Of a DNA stretch of 64,000 bases, positions 46,645-58,931 are shown in pieces. The stretch spans positions 21,148,001 through 21,212,000 of the forward strand of contig CM028889.1 of the NCBI GenBank assembly GCA_016801885.1, in the 5' to 3' direction. Below the pieces are notes generated by a model, which had not been told where the DNA came from, did not search any database, and worked only from the letters and a program-made list of their open reading frames with translations. A program made the translations under genes and the position numbers. Source of the DNA: Toxotes chatareus (taxonomy: Eukaryota > Chordata > Actinopteri > Toxotidae). Position 1 is the first letter of the stretch. The number at the start of each line of letters is the position of its first letter.

Positions 46645-49200
46645 GATTTGGTAAAGTAAACCTCAGAGATGTTTGTGTGGTAGGTTGTACTTTGACCAGA
46701 ATACAACAATGATTGCTTCTTGGTTTGATTCAAATAATAGTGAATTAAAAGGTGCATAAACTATAACCTCATAAAGTGATTATCGTCCACCAACACTAAC
46801 CAGTATAGAGAAAAATCAATAAGGTTTTCAGAAAACCAGCTTTTATGTAAAGGCCCATTTCTTATACCAGTCTGACCAGTCTGTGAGTACTTGTACCAGT
46901 GATGAATGTTATAAACATTTCTACAGCAGTTTCAAGTGTCTGCCTCTTTAACACTAAGCATGGTTCAAGAGTTGGTGAAAAAGTGTTTTCCTGTGCCCTA
47001 TGACCTGTATGGACGACCTCCATCAAGATCAGGGTCTGAGCCGCGTGTGTAATGTGGGTTGTTTGATGAAGAGGTTTGATGGGACCAGTGCATAGAGAAC
47101 AATGTGTCGCTGACCCCTGTTACAGCCCCATATGTCCTGTGGAAGGGCCTTGATGCAGGGATATTGCCGGTGATCAGGTTTGGTGTGAAAAAGTCCAACA
47201 CAAATTGCCCCTATGTTGGAAAAAGCAAGGTTGTCCAGGTGTAAATGGTCACCAAGTTACTTTTAATGCAATACTGAGTGAAATTTGGTGTTATGAGAAA
47301 CAAGGAAGGGATGTTACAAAACAAGCTGTCTTAATCTTTAAAAATATTGCCTGAGACTAATGATGGGGCATAGTAAGCACAGCAATAACAAAGCGCCACA
47401 TGCAATTCTCCCCAATGTAAAACATCCCCCAAGTCTGTTAGGTTCTACAACTGGAGGAGATTGTTGCGAAGTTGTACCATTAGCACAGCCGAAAGAATAA
47501 ATAGGAAAAATGGTCAATCTGTCATTTTCATTATGACAATAAAGAAATAAACACTAAAGAATTGTTTCTATGGCTACAAACAGTTTGACGTGAGCTTTAT
47601 TTAGATCAGTGGTTAAACTGAGAGGTGTGTTCACACTGAGGTGAGTTTGATATGACTGCATGCAAAGTCAAAGCAAAGAAAATGCAAAGACACAATCAGA
47701 CGCGTATACGCCATGGGCAGTGCTAATTAGCGTGAAATGAGCATACTTATACGCGTGAAAGCACGTACACGTAAAAAAAAGTACTAGATTAAGGCTTAAT
47801 CTCTTCAGTTCATGAGGACAGAAGTAGAGTTCCTGGTAAGTTCTGAGATCGATCAAAGGCTGAGACGTGGCACGAACACGGCACAGGAACACTTTGCACT
47901 CATACGGACAATTCGTGTAGGTTGTTAGCTAGCTATTTTAACATGTATCAGCACATTGTCTATTCGGAGAGCATAAAAAAAACACTTGTCACAACAATAT
48001 TTGTGTATGGCAACGAGGTCGTGTTTAATTCGAGGGGAAAAACTGGTTTTGAAAAACAGTGGTAAGCAAAGCTAGGCAAAAAAGGCAAATATTAACTGTA
48101 ATCTGTGACAGCACAAACTCCATATCTTGCAGGAAAGTCAAATGTGTAATGATTCATCCAAAACCTTGGCTTTCCCACCCTCACCTTCTTCCTCGTAAGG
48201 CACGCACGACTTCCTGCATTGGCTCCAAATGTTGCCACTTGACGAAAAAAGGTTTGGAGTCATCCAATATTACAGTTTTTCACAGTTGCTAATGCACTTG
48301 TCAGTAGTGCGTTAATTTTTTTTTTAATCTCTTCGCACAGTGAGCACAGCAGCAGTCAGTGTGTAAACTAAACTGTGGATCACTTTTCATTGCTTTGACA
48401 GAAAATGCATTGGTTGACCACATCTTTCAAATTGAATGAGCTGTTTTCTCACTGAAACGCAAACACCAAAATTTGGTGTATTCTACACTCCAGTTTGCTC
48501 ATCTATGTTACGTTCAAAACATAACACAAATTTACTGTAAATTAGACAGACATCTGCGACACTCTCCTAGATCTACACTAAAACGAAATACAACTTTTTT
48601 TTTTAATGAAGAAATGTTTATCTCTGTGAAGGACCAGGTGAGGAAAGGGGGCAGGTGAGGCTAAATCCACAATGTTTTTTTTAAATTAGTGGTTTACATC
48701 CCATCCCGGGATGGTGTCTCTTTTCCTTCCTCCTAACTCTCCATTTCTCAACCCCACAGAGGAACTCTTCCCCTCATGGAGGTGGTAGGTTTGTGACGAG
48801 CAGCCACGAGATCAGATGCCCCTCTGGACGCAATGTAACGTAACTCCCAGGACACCGAGCTGAAAATCCTCGCGGGTAACAACACGTGGCAAAAATTTGC
48901 TTAATATTGACTCTGAATCACCTTCAGCCGTGCCCTTTCTGACATCACCAGTCACTTAAGCATTTCCTGTGGCCATGTTATACCAAAAAATAAAACAATC
49001 ATTTTTGCACTGACGTAACAGCATGTGACGCTTTGAGCTCATAAGGTGCAGTACTTTATTTTGTGTTCATAACAAAACCCTTTTTATGTGAGGAAGACAT
49101 CACAATACAACATAGACATGTATGTAATGTTAAAAATGACAGAGGTGTCTTCAGTAGTGTGAATGAAACTCCCAAAATCAGACTGGAGTCAAACTCCTGG
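46645..49200. other. Upstream flank of ssbp4, no gene recognised
   Basis: A+T-rich unique-looking DNA. A minus-strand frame at 46998-47201 has no recognised family. No TE core is visible. Confidence 0.5.
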
Positions 49201-49219
49201 AATGTCTTTTTAGGAGAGT

Positions 49220-49525
49220 GAAAATATATATATATATGTTTATAAATAACACAACTATTATCAGGCTCCCAGAAGGAGCTGGCCCGAGGAGCAGAGCCTG
49301 TACCCGGCATGCCCCCCCACCCCCTCCACTTTCTCTCCTCATGTTTCTGAGGTCAGTAAACAAGAAGTGTGTGTTTCCCTTTAAGGAGCCCCCTCCGTTT
49401 GCACAGCGGAGGGAGGAGGAGCAGGCCTGCGGAACAGCGGCTGAGGAGGGGAAAAAAATCCAACAGAGGACGGTTTCAAGTCCCCCCAGTAGAAACTGTG
49501 CCTGATTTGTGGCCAATGTTGGAGA

Positions 49526-49557
<32 letters not shown>

Positions 49558-49558
49558 C
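49220..49558 (+). promoter_or_regulatory. ssbp4: Candidate ssbp4 promoter and leader region
   Basis: A (TA)n tract is followed by a TATA-like TATAAATA at 49241-49248, then mixed G+C-rich text (gagctggcccgaggagcag, acccggcatgcccccccacc, gcacagcggagggaggag) and an A29 run at 49529-49557. It lies 200-540 bases upstream of the ssbp4 start codon, so transcription could begin around 49270 or further downstream. No transcript evidence is available. The TATA-like word may only be part of the TA repeat. Confidence 0.3.
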
Positions 49559-49665
49559 AGGAGAGAGAGAGGGAGAGGAGAGGAGGGGGAGGAGGAGGAG
49601 GGGAGGAGGGGAGGAGGAGGAGGAGAGGGGGGGTGGGGAGAGGAGGAGGAGGGGGGGAGGAAAAA
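49529..49665 (+). repeat. A29 run and 107-base purine tract upstream of ssbp4 start
   Basis: Uninterrupted A at 49529-49557, then a purine-only GGA/GAG tract at 49559-49665 broken by one T (49634). It is G-rich on the coding strand, with many GG and GGGG runs, so it could form G-quadruplexes in DNA or in the 5' UTR, or triplex DNA. It ends 93 bases before the start codon. Confidence 0.9.
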
Positions 49666-49681
49666 CACTAAAGGGGTAGCT

Positions 49682-49717
49682 ATGGAGATGGAGCGTTTTC
49701 CTGGCTGCTTTCTTTGA
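49682..49717 (+). CDS. Upstream ORF (11 codons) in the presumed ssbp4 5' leader
   Basis: ATG at 49682 (with a second in-frame ATG at 49688) runs 11 codons, M-E-M-E-R-F-P-G-C-F-L, to TGA at 49715-49717. The stop lies 41 bases before the ssbp4 start, so a scanning ribosome could reinitiate. It exists only if the transcript starts upstream. The text just after it (ctgctttctttgacag, ending 49720) also looks like a splice acceptor, which would remove the uORF from a message with a non-coding first exon. Confidence 0.3.
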   Translation: MEMERFPGCFL

Positions 49718-49758
49718 CAGGTGTTGAGTGGGGCAAAAGTCTTAAAACAGAATCCAGC

Positions 49759-49814
49759 ATGTACGCCAAAGGTAAAGGAGCTGTCGTCCCTTCCGATAGC
49801 CAAGCGAGAGAAAA
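49759..49814 (+). CDS. ssbp4: ssbp4 (SSBP2/3/4 family), coding exon 1 with start codon
   Basis: Start ATG at 49759 has A at -3 and opens M-Y-A-K-G-K-G-A-V-V-P-S-D-S-Q-A-R-E, ending two bases into a Lys codon before the donor gtaagt (49815). This is the invariant N-terminus of sequence-specific single-stranded-DNA-binding proteins 2-4 (MYAK/MFAK-GKG-AVPSD-QAREK). 'MYAK' and 'DSQ' favour SSBP4 (or SSBP2) over SSBP3, which has 'MFAK' and 'DGQ'. SSBP proteins are nuclear cofactors that bind and stabilise LDB1/CLIM adaptors and so support LIM-homeodomain and LMO complexes in development. The tmem59l neighbour supports ssbp4, because human TMEM59L and SSBP4 are close on 19p13.11. Assignment to the SSBP2/3/4 family is near certain; the choice of paralogue is less so. 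Confidence 0.93.
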
Positions 49815-49899
49815 GTAAGTGAATTCTGCGCTATATGTAAAGAGTTTACCTGCTTTATCATGCGGGCGAGGGGGGCAGAGGAGGGGAGTCAACTTTCTA

Positions 49900-50330
49900 A
49901 ACTAGGTACTGTAATTTAAAAGGAGTGTACTGTACCAAAGTGCGCTCCTCCGTGCGGGTTTCCCCCTCCCCTCCGACCACCTTAGAGGTGCGTCTCTTAA
50001 ACTTTTTTATTTTTTATTTTAATTTAAAATTTTTTCTCTCTTGTTTGCACTTGCGGTTTCTGCACGGGGTATTTTACTAATATTGTGTATTTGTGCAAAG
50101 CGCGCACACACACTTCTTCTGTGACTCGGCGCAGTCTTTTGGGGAGCAACAGTGTATTGTGTTGTGTGACAAACCGCACGCTTCTGCTGCATTTGAAGTC
50201 GAAGACGCGAATTTTTGGTCGTTTCATTTCGGGTTTAAACGTGTCGGGTGTTGTGTGCTCGATCCCCCCCCTCTGTGCGGACAGGCTGCTCGGTTGTTCT
50301 CTTGTAAACTTCAGGAGATGAAGCTGTCGG
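49900..50330 (+). promoter_or_regulatory. ssbp4: CpG-enriched start of ssbp4 intron 1
   Basis: CpG-bearing words are frequent here compared with the flanks (gtgcgctcctccgtgcggg, aagcgcgcacac, gactcggcgcagtc, gaagtcgaagacgcgaattt, aaacgtgtcgggtg). It fits the downstream shoulder of a CpG-island promoter around exon 1. Weaker than a classical island, as is common in fish. Confidence 0.4.
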
Positions 50331-52019
50331 ATGGTTGTATTATTTTGTGGTTGTGTAGAGTCAGAAAAAAAAAATATATATGTAAAGAAATGCGGGCAGC
50401 TTTGCTCAGGATGTTTGCTGTTTTTGTTTTTTTTTTTTTTTTTGAGGTGTCATGCCGGGTTCAATCAAACCTGGCGATGAAGGGAAAAGTTTTGTCCCGT
50501 TCGGCAGTCATGCAGCGGTGGTAAACTTTTTTAGCATCCACTCACATGAAGGAGACTCATGCTGCCACGAACATGCATTCAGCTCTAATTATTACCAAAG
50601 CAGACTTTTACAATAAGACCCACTGATGTAGGGAGCATGTAAATATTGATGGTTATTGTGTCCGGAAACATTTGCAAAAGATCACTGTGGTGTGCTTTTA
50701 AACACGATGCCGCTAAATGCCTTGTTTTTGCAAAAATATTGTATTGGCGTTTGTTTTTTCTTTTCACGTATAAACATTTGTCGGTGCATGCATTCTCACT
50801 TTTGTTTTTGTAAAAATAAAACACAAAAAGCCAGTGCAACTTACAAATGTCAGTGTCCCGTATATACGGAAGGCTGCACTGCTTCTCACGCCTGCTCTTT
50901 ATTTCGATGCTATCAAGAATATTTCTGTTGTGGGACCATTCAAAGAGTTGCACCTCCTTTGCATCCCGGCGCTTTAGATCAGTCTGGCCTTTTATCATCA
51001 TTAGCTATTTTTAAGCATTAAACAGTCTGAGGTTAGGGGAGTGAGTAGGAATCCCTGCTGAGATGCAGTTGTAATCTAAAAAAACACAGTCAAGTCATGG
51101 AAGGCTGTGCTGTTCCTCTGCACCTCATACATCTGTAATAGAAACTAAATTTCTTTAGTGACTCTCTTGTATTTTTTTTTATTTTTTATTTTTGATGCAT
51201 TGCCATGTCACATTCAATTGATTAAGCTTTCTAGTGATGTGGCTCGCCTATGTGCTTAGTGTAAGCTTCCTCAAATACGACTTTGTGCATGCCTGGTGCC
51301 ACCAGTGTTTAATTTCACTCTGAATTCACATCAGTTTATTGGAAAATTGAGCAGCTCTCTGTGTGTTTGTGTCTGTGTTGAGGTGGAGGAGTGAATCCTA
51401 AATGAAAACAGTCCCATGTGGTTTTATGAACAGCAGGCAGAGCGACCTTTGAACCAGCATATGATGCTTTAATATTGCATATGAACCATGAGCAGATGTT
51501 GGGCTGCTTTTACACCTGTTTGGGTGCCTTAGCGTCATCACTTTGTTTACAATACATTGAAAGCAATGGATTATTTAAACACTGTGGTTGTTTTTTTTTT
51601 TTTTGGACAGTTTTTAGTTGCACTTGCTTGTTCAGGGAGTGTGGAATATGTTCCATGTGTTATTGCGAGTGAAATCAGTGCAGAGGCAGCATGTATTTCA
51701 AATGACAGTGTGGGAGGTGGATTAAAAATTTAACTCATTAGGAATACAAGTCTTTTGAGAACTGGAAATGATGAATGCTCCTGTGTTGAGGCTGCTCATG
51801 AATAACAAAAATCTTGAATTTCTATATCTTATTTCCACCACTCATTTATCTAAGCCTCCATAGTACAGATCATTGTATTTAAACCTGTGTATACACTGAG
51901 CGTAGTTTGTGTGCATCTATGTGTGTCACAGGCTTATAGTCATTGACGTCCAGACATAATGGGTGACACTTGCCCTCTCCCCTCACCTGTCTTGTCACCC
52001 TAACCTGCCCTGCAGGGCC

Positions 52020-52230
52020 AACACATGTTTCCTTGTAAATGTGGAGTTCACAACAGCTGCCTCAATGCATCACTGAATTGGCTCATATTCATATTTACAT
52101 ATTCATATGGCTCTTTGCATATTCAGATATTGAAAAGAGGGCGCCCCGGATGGACTCGTATCCGATTAAAGCAGACTCAGTCATCACAGCTGCAGCTCTT
52201 GCTTAGATGATTGATCATCAAGTCATATAT
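52020..52230. promoter_or_regulatory. Unique block in ssbp4 intron 1; candidate enhancer
   Basis: Contains an octamer-like tttgcatat (52114-52122), repeated catattc-type words, E-box text cagctgcagct and a PBX/HOX-like TGATTGAT (52208-52215) followed by catcaag. Complex, repeat-free and non-coding. Function is inferred from motif density only. Confidence 0.2.
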
Positions 52231-52266
52231 TAACTTAGTTAATTGGATAAACTATAAATGAATAAT

Positions 52267-52302
52267 CAAACTTCTCTCTCTCTCTCTGTCTCTCTCTCTC
52301 TC
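52267..52302. repeat. (CT)n microsatellite, interrupted
   Basis: CT array with one 'gt' interruption, in ssbp4 intron 1. Confidence 0.9.
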
Positions 52303-53018
52303 TTGCTTGGTTTTGTAAAGTAAGCTTGGATTCAGTTTTTTTTTGCTCTTAGGTTTGTTCAAAATAATAGAAGTACATTTGAAATACCTACATCACCGTA
52401 CATCAACCCTTATTAAATATAGTAGTGATTATAATTTATGCCTGTTTAAGTTTTTTATTCCTTTGATTAAGACTAAGTCGCACTATACATGAAACGTTAT
52501 TTGTCCTTGGCAGAGATTTCCTTGTACAGTTGACAGCACGCCATTGTAAGTTACACCAGACCATTTGGTGCAATAAGGAAGAAGTTGCAGAGGGAAATAT
52601 TTATTGATGAATGCATTTTGATTTTTTATGAACTGACTCCTCATGTACTTCCTGTAATGACTTTTGCTGCTGTGAGTATAATTCGACAGTGTTGTCTCAT
52701 TAAATTCTAAAATATTTCGGATACATACACTCAACATATTTCAGAAGGAGAGGCCCTGCAGGATGTATTTTCTAACACCACATTTATTTGGTTTTGTTAG
52801 CAGTCTGGTGTCATTTTGAGTGACGGCCAGCTGCCGAGGCTTTTCAGGGAAAGTGTGGATTAACCTCACTCTGGAAGTTTTTGGAACAGCCAAAGGAAAC
52901 AGTGTCTTCATAATGATTTTTACAACACTGTTTCTGTTAACTTCAAGAAAAGAGTGAATTTTTAAAAAGATCTGACAGCTATAGCTTCCTCTATGTGCTG
53001 CAATGTTGTCTATGTATG

Positions 53019-53022
<4 letters not shown>

Positions 53023-53067
<45 letters not shown>

Positions 53068-53068
53068 G
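53023..53068. repeat. (TA)n microsatellite
   Basis: TA array with a single 'tt' interruption, in ssbp4 intron 1. Prone to cruciform formation. Confidence 0.93.
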
Positions 53069-54947
53069 GTGTCCTCCCCATGACAGCATAGGAAATGATG
53101 CTTTGTTTATTTCTGGTAGGACTTGTGAGTTGTGGTACAGCTGGTGCCTTGATGCACGTGCGTACAGGTGTGCAGTGGCAGACTCTGAAACTCTGAAAGT
53201 TTAAAAGAAAAAGCAAATGCTCCTCTATATTTCAACATGTCCTCCTGCGTTTATAGTACTGTCGACTTCAGCTAGCAGTCACCTGAAGGGTATACAGTAG
53301 TTCTCAGGTGTAGTATACAAAGTGTTCCAATGCACCAGCTCAAGTGAGCATTTAGGTGTGTTTACGACACCGCACAAAACTGCACTTCCTTTTTTTTTCC
53401 CTTTAAAGCCTTGAAACTAAGGCATGAATCCAACCCTTTTGTTCAGAAATACAACTTAAAAGAAACAGTCACACGTACATTTCACACTTATGTGGATTCC
53501 TCCACACAGCCAAGGCCTCGCCATACAAGTGGAATTGAGCTGCCTGGTCTCGCTGTCTTGAGATGACAGGTATGAAGCATGTGTGTGTGTTTGGGAGGAG
53601 GGGGGGGGCAGTAAAGTGTTTTCTTTGCACATCCTTGTGAAGCATCATTGTGATTAGACATTTTGTAAAAGGAAAACATGCTAATGCGAATCACAGAGAT
53701 AGAGGAAGAACTGGTGCCCTTGTGACCAAAGAAATTAATTACTCTACGTTTTGTTTTTTTTCCAAGTGCTTTATTTAATTTGACTTGAACAGGGGTAACA
53801 CAACAGCTTCAATATTAATGTCACCTTATTATTTTGTAACTGGAACCTCTTTGAAATGTGCACTGATGAATCCGGCATCATAATTAAAGGTGCCATACAC
53901 AGAAATATTTCATTGCAGGATCAAACATTTCATTTTTTTTTTTAAAGCGCGTCCTTAGTTTCTTAAAGAATTCTGCTCCCTGCGTTTGTTTTCTAATACT
54001 GTCTGTTTGTTTACAGACATTTTTTGTGAGATTTCGAGTATTTCTGGATTTGTTTGGGGAGAGAACTTCAAGTGTAAAGTTAATCAGTTTGTTTTGAACA
54101 TGGGGTTCTTTACATCCTCCTCTCCTCCTCTGGCTCCTCCCACGTATTTACATGCAGTTTAATGGGGATCTTCAGGTCTGAATGCATGGTTTTGATTCTA
54201 CACAGATGGCTCTGCCATCTGCATTTTAGCCTTTTGAGGGAAGCATAAAAGGCTGCGCACTAACATAGGCAGAAACACTGTGCTAAAAGTAAAGAAACCC
54301 TTGATTTACCCTCGGCACCCTTTGGCTGACTGTGCTTTCATTCAGATATGTCAACAGTCAATTAATGCTGCCTTTCGTCAGCTGCTTTGGGTGCATCCGC
54401 ACAAATTTGTTAGTTTTCTCACTTGAAATAAAGGAGACAGTATAAATATTGAGGCTACGTGCCTGAAGTTGTTTATCAGTTTGGCAAAAGAGCACATAGA
54501 CAAGAAGAGTGTATGTCTTTTTCTTAAAATACAGGCAAAAGTGTGTGTCTGAACAGACAACAGGTGAAAAAGACTTCATGTGTCGATAAAGTCTTTTTTG
54601 ATGTAGAAAACAAGTGATTCTTTCTAATGTTTGGACTAATTTTTCTTGGTAAGTTACAACATAGTATGTTGTCCTCATTAGCTGCTACAGGACGAGGCTC
54701 TGGTGATAACAAAAGTATGTCAGCTATGTCAATATATTCTCTTATCACAGATCAGTATAAATCTCTCTCCTCTGCCTCTTTCACTTCAAAAGTGTGTGTG
54801 TGAATGAAAATCAAACTTTGCTGAAAATGAACAAGTCATCAGGCATTTAAACTGAGAGGTCAGAGGACATTTACAGGTGAGTCTGTCGATAGGTAATGTC
54901 ACAGAGTCAAGCTGGCTGCTGGGAGAAGAGGGAGAGGAGTGTAATGT

Positions 54948-54948
<1 letters not shown>

Positions 54949-54978
<30 letters not shown>
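54949..54978. repeat. (TG)n microsatellite
   Basis: TG array of about 14 units in ssbp4 intron 1, with further imperfect TG/TGC units to about 55025. Confidence 0.92.
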
Positions 54979-54980
<2 letters not shown>

Positions 54981-56731
54981 TTTGTGCGGGTCCATGTGTG
55001 CACGTGTGCGCTTGTGTGTGTGTGACACTGTGTGGATTAACCCATGGCCAAAGCCATGCGTGTTTACACGCTTATAGACACTGATTTGTTTTGACAAAGG
55101 AACTGCCATAACAAAGCCAAGCAAATATAAACAGTGTGTGCAGTGGGAATGAGCTTCAGTGAAACAGCTTCGCAGTATCACAGGTGTCTCAAACAGGCAC
55201 CCAACCTTTCATTCACCTTCAAGTGATGCATCACTACATTCACAACTGTTTGCCGCTGCAGCGTTAGATCTATACTGCTTTTATGCGATGGTCTATAAAT
55301 ATTTAATACACAGGAAATAATGTTTTGTGTTTTTAAGTCTGTTACGCTTCGTGTTACATTGAGGACGTCACTGATTCTATAAATTATGCATGTTATATGT
55401 CTTTATTCTTCTCCGAAAGACAGAGATTGTATATGAAAGCAGATGCAGTAACGGGCACCGCTTAATCCTCCTCCATCACTTCCTCCGTGCATACCTTACC
55501 TCACCCTGCCCCTGCTCTCACTGCTGAATTATTGAAACGAAGACATGAAAGTTAATTTGCTAACTGTCTGTGCTTTAGCTGGCTAAACTCAGCTGAGAAG
55601 CCCTTGTCTCTGGAGGCAAGTGAAGGAAAGGAAAGGCTGGATGGGACAGCCTGGGGCTAAATGTCAGGTGTGTTTCCTGGGGACGAGTCAGTGAGAGAGA
55701 TCTCCTTGATGTGTGGACATGGAGCAAAGTAGTAGTTAGGCTACATGATGTTATGGTCAGGAAAGGAAAGAACATCAGAAATGGTGTTGTAGATTTATTT
55801 AATTTTTTTTTTTGGCCTCAGCTACGGTTCGACCATGCTGGAAAACTGTTTCAAATGAATGATCTTGTAGCTTAACAGAGGGAGCGTGAGAAACAGACAA
55901 GAGATGCACTGCTTGGCTTTGTGGTTATGTCAATGTAAAATCGCACACCAGCTTTATATCATGAGCCTTGATATCCAGTCGGCAGTCAAAGCAAAGGTCA
56001 AACGTTCTTCCTCCCACTCAGACCGATCTCCTGCTTCTCATTGTGTAATTTGCTTGAACATACTTTACTGTTAAATTTCATTTGTGGACGTTTTCAGCCG
56101 AGGAAGGAGAGAGTGAAATGTGTAGGAGAGGAAATGTGAGATGTGAGGTGGACAGCGTGTGGTTGTGGCTTGTCTTCTAAGCATCTCATCTTTTATTCTT
56201 GAGTGACATGTGTAACTAGTGCAGGGTTCACGCGGAAGGAGTTCAGATTTACAGTATCCACAGAACGAAGAGTTGAGGCCCTGACCTTCAGTTTCCCTCT
56301 GACACAGCTCTCCTGTACAGTACATCCACCCCCATGTCTCCTTTATCTACCTGGCCTTCCTCGGGCTCTGCTCCATCAGCTCGCAAAAAAGTCTCCTCCT
56401 CAGCCGAGTTACACTTACTGCTTCTGACAGAGTAACAAAAGGTGTCCCCTGAAGCCTGGATTGAATGAGTGTTTTTAAATAATGTATTGCAGCCGGGGCA
56501 GGTGCCCATCGCTAGGGCATAGAGCCCCTCAGATCACACCAGGCTCTGCCATGAAAATTTCATTGCTGCAGTGCTCATGGGAATCTCTGTTCGATGCTGT
56601 ACAGTGCGGACAGTGTGTATAGGAGTTGACGCCTGCCGCTGGGTATTTCACACTGGAAAGAAGGCCTTGGGTTTCTTTTTTGTTTTTTATTCTTTAACAT
56701 CAGTGAACATTTTACCCAGATCCCGGAAACG

Positions 56732-57442
56732 TAAAGGGGCAATTTGTAGGTATTTTAGTTTTAATCGTTAAATAATGAACTAAGATTATGAACAGAACGT
56801 GAACAGTTCTGACATTATATAGAAGAAGTCTGTGGATTGTGTTGCAGGTAAATCTGAAGAAGTTAGCGTGCCAACCAGTTAGCCACAGCCTGTCCTGTCT
56901 CGTAATATGTACACTATCTACCTCGAGAGGCCATATGGAGCCACTGTAGAGTCCAGTCTGCCCTCAGTCCAACATGAGAGGATGAAGAAGTAGTAACTCT
57001 GAGTCTGCTATAAACCTGTGTTGTAGTCGTCCTTTCTCAGCGACTTTCCTCCATTCAGCAAGCTCAGCTATTGACGCTGCTGCTCTCCCTCGCGTTCCTC
57101 GACCTCTTTTGGCTCGTCCTCTACTCCTGCCACCGCCACACCTTCCCTGTCTCTCTAACTGGGCAGATTGGGTGTGAGACCTTCATCATCTGTCTAAAAA
57201 TGACCAAAAACCAACCAACCAGTTACACAATTAGATTGCCAGGTAAACCTGCATGGAAAACAGTATTACCCACTCTGTGCAGCTTTGGCAGCATGTCAGC
57301 AACATGCTGAGGTTAGATTTATTCAAGCTAAAGTTATCTCAGTATGAGGGTGGGGGTTAAAACTTTCTGACAATATGCTTCCCCCTGTTTGTTTGGAGTA
57401 TGAATTCAACAGTTGGCCAATTCTTATACGTTGCCCCTTTAA
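56732..57442. mobile_element. MITE-like element with terminal inverted repeats
   Basis: The left end reads taaaggggcaatttgtaggt. The right end reads acgttgcccctttaa and is the inverse of the left, with an imperfect match extending about 20 bases. The outermost bases fit a TA target site (TA|AAGGGGC ... GCCCCTT|TA). The roughly 710-base interior has no transposase frame. Elements ending in 'taaaggggca...tgcccctttaa' are frequent in fish genomes. I read it as a non-autonomous DNA transposon in ssbp4 intron 1. Confidence 0.55.
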
Positions 57443-58895
57443 CCGACCCGGAACTGTTCTGGCAAATGTTTATATCATCATTACAGTGATTGACCAAGAA
57501 ACACAAAACAAAACAAGGAAAAAAAAGACTAATCTGATATTTGACATGGTGTAACATCCACCCTCATAGCTGCAGTTTCAGTTTGATTTACGCACTAAAA
57601 TACAGCCAAACGCAGCTGCCAAAATCCTGATGAGAGAAGAGATGACCTGTGGACACTCATCTGAGTTGGCTGCAAATACTACCATGCGCTCACAGCTATT
57701 AAGGTTTATGTGCACCAGCAAGATATATGTGGACATCTTTTGACCTGAGTTTCGCCCCTTCAGGCAAGAGGCTGCCTTAACTTATGCCTGGAGTTTGTTT
57801 GGTCTTGAGAGAAAGACTGAAGTTACTACTTTGAACTAAAAAAAAACCCCACTTACAACTCTATATTTTTGGAAAGTAAATAAATAAATAGAAATTTTAT
57901 TTCTGTTTTCATTTAAAATGAACAGTATTACTTGTTAAGACTAAAATTGAACATCAGTCAAATGTAAGGCAATAACAGTGGGGGACGTTAAAGAAGAACC
58001 TCTGACTTCACTTCTGAAGCCAAAGCACACACACAAATTTTTGGGCAGTATGTAATTAAAGGAGGCAGACTCATTCCTAAACCCTAAACACAACACTGCT
58101 CACTTTCACTTGATGATAACAGAAAAGCCGCTGCATTTGAGATCAATATTAAACATTTACAGCAAGCAGTTTGCTGCTACTAATCCTTTTCTCACACCTC
58201 TTTACAAAAACACTGACCACCCGTCCTTCATCACACAACATAGACACACACACACTCCAAGTGAAAAGCTCTGAAAAACAACAGATCCTTTTTTTTAACA
58301 GCATGTTTACACTAAATATTTGAAATGAGTGTTGAAACAGTTGTAACTGATGAAAGAGTGAGAAATACAAGAGGCAAAATCATCTAATGTCTAATGCTAG
58401 TTGAAACTGGTTTGGACCAGATGATGGCAGACAATTTTCTTTGAGCAGGTGGTTGTTAAGACCTTGCAGTGAAATTCACTGATATCTTTGGGAAAATAAA
58501 GAATCAGGTTGTTCAACTCTTGCCCGACTCAACATTGATTCATTCAGTATCATCCTGCATCAACCCAAACATGATAACTCTCTGTCTGTTCTGGCCTTGA
58601 TGCATGTGATCAGCTTAGAAAGACTCGCCCACTGTAGACAAGAGCACAGCAGCTCCGCTCTACTTCGTTTCATACCTGCAGACGACTGCATACGCATGAT
58701 TGCAGGCTGTGTGGTCTGTCTAGCCTGCATTGTAGTAAAAAACAAAACAAAACACTGAGTCGCTTCTTTGTGTTGGCAAGGAGAGAAAGGCTTCTTTTGC
58801 CAAGTGTGTCTTTCTGCAGGTTCAGTATCTTAGATGTAGACTCAGAAGAAGAAGACAACATTATTGTTAGTTCTTCAGTTGAGTTTTCTGAAGTC

Positions 58896-58931
58896 TTAGC
58901 ATAAAGACTGGAAACAAAGGGGAACAGCCTG
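58896..58931 (+). repeat. Fragment of abundant fish repeat ('gcataaagactggaaac' module)
   Basis: 'cttagcataaagactggaaa' followed by 'caaaggggaacagcc' matches the internal module of the teleost repeat whose start ('gggacagtttgacattttg') is seen at 60.95 kb. Short and isolated. Confidence 0.45.

Noticed and set aside
46998..47201. Minus frame thought to be a transposase piece
   Set aside because: No catalytic or DNA-binding motif could be matched, so no family can be named.
48755..48790. Splice-acceptor-like 'aaccccacag' before a short open stretch
   Set aside because: The frame after it stops within a few codons and matches nothing.
57590..57830. Possible LINE 3' fragment ('cagctgccaaaatcctgatg')
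   Set aside because: One phrase recalls LINE reverse-transcriptase ends, but no reading frame supports it and the remainder does not fit.
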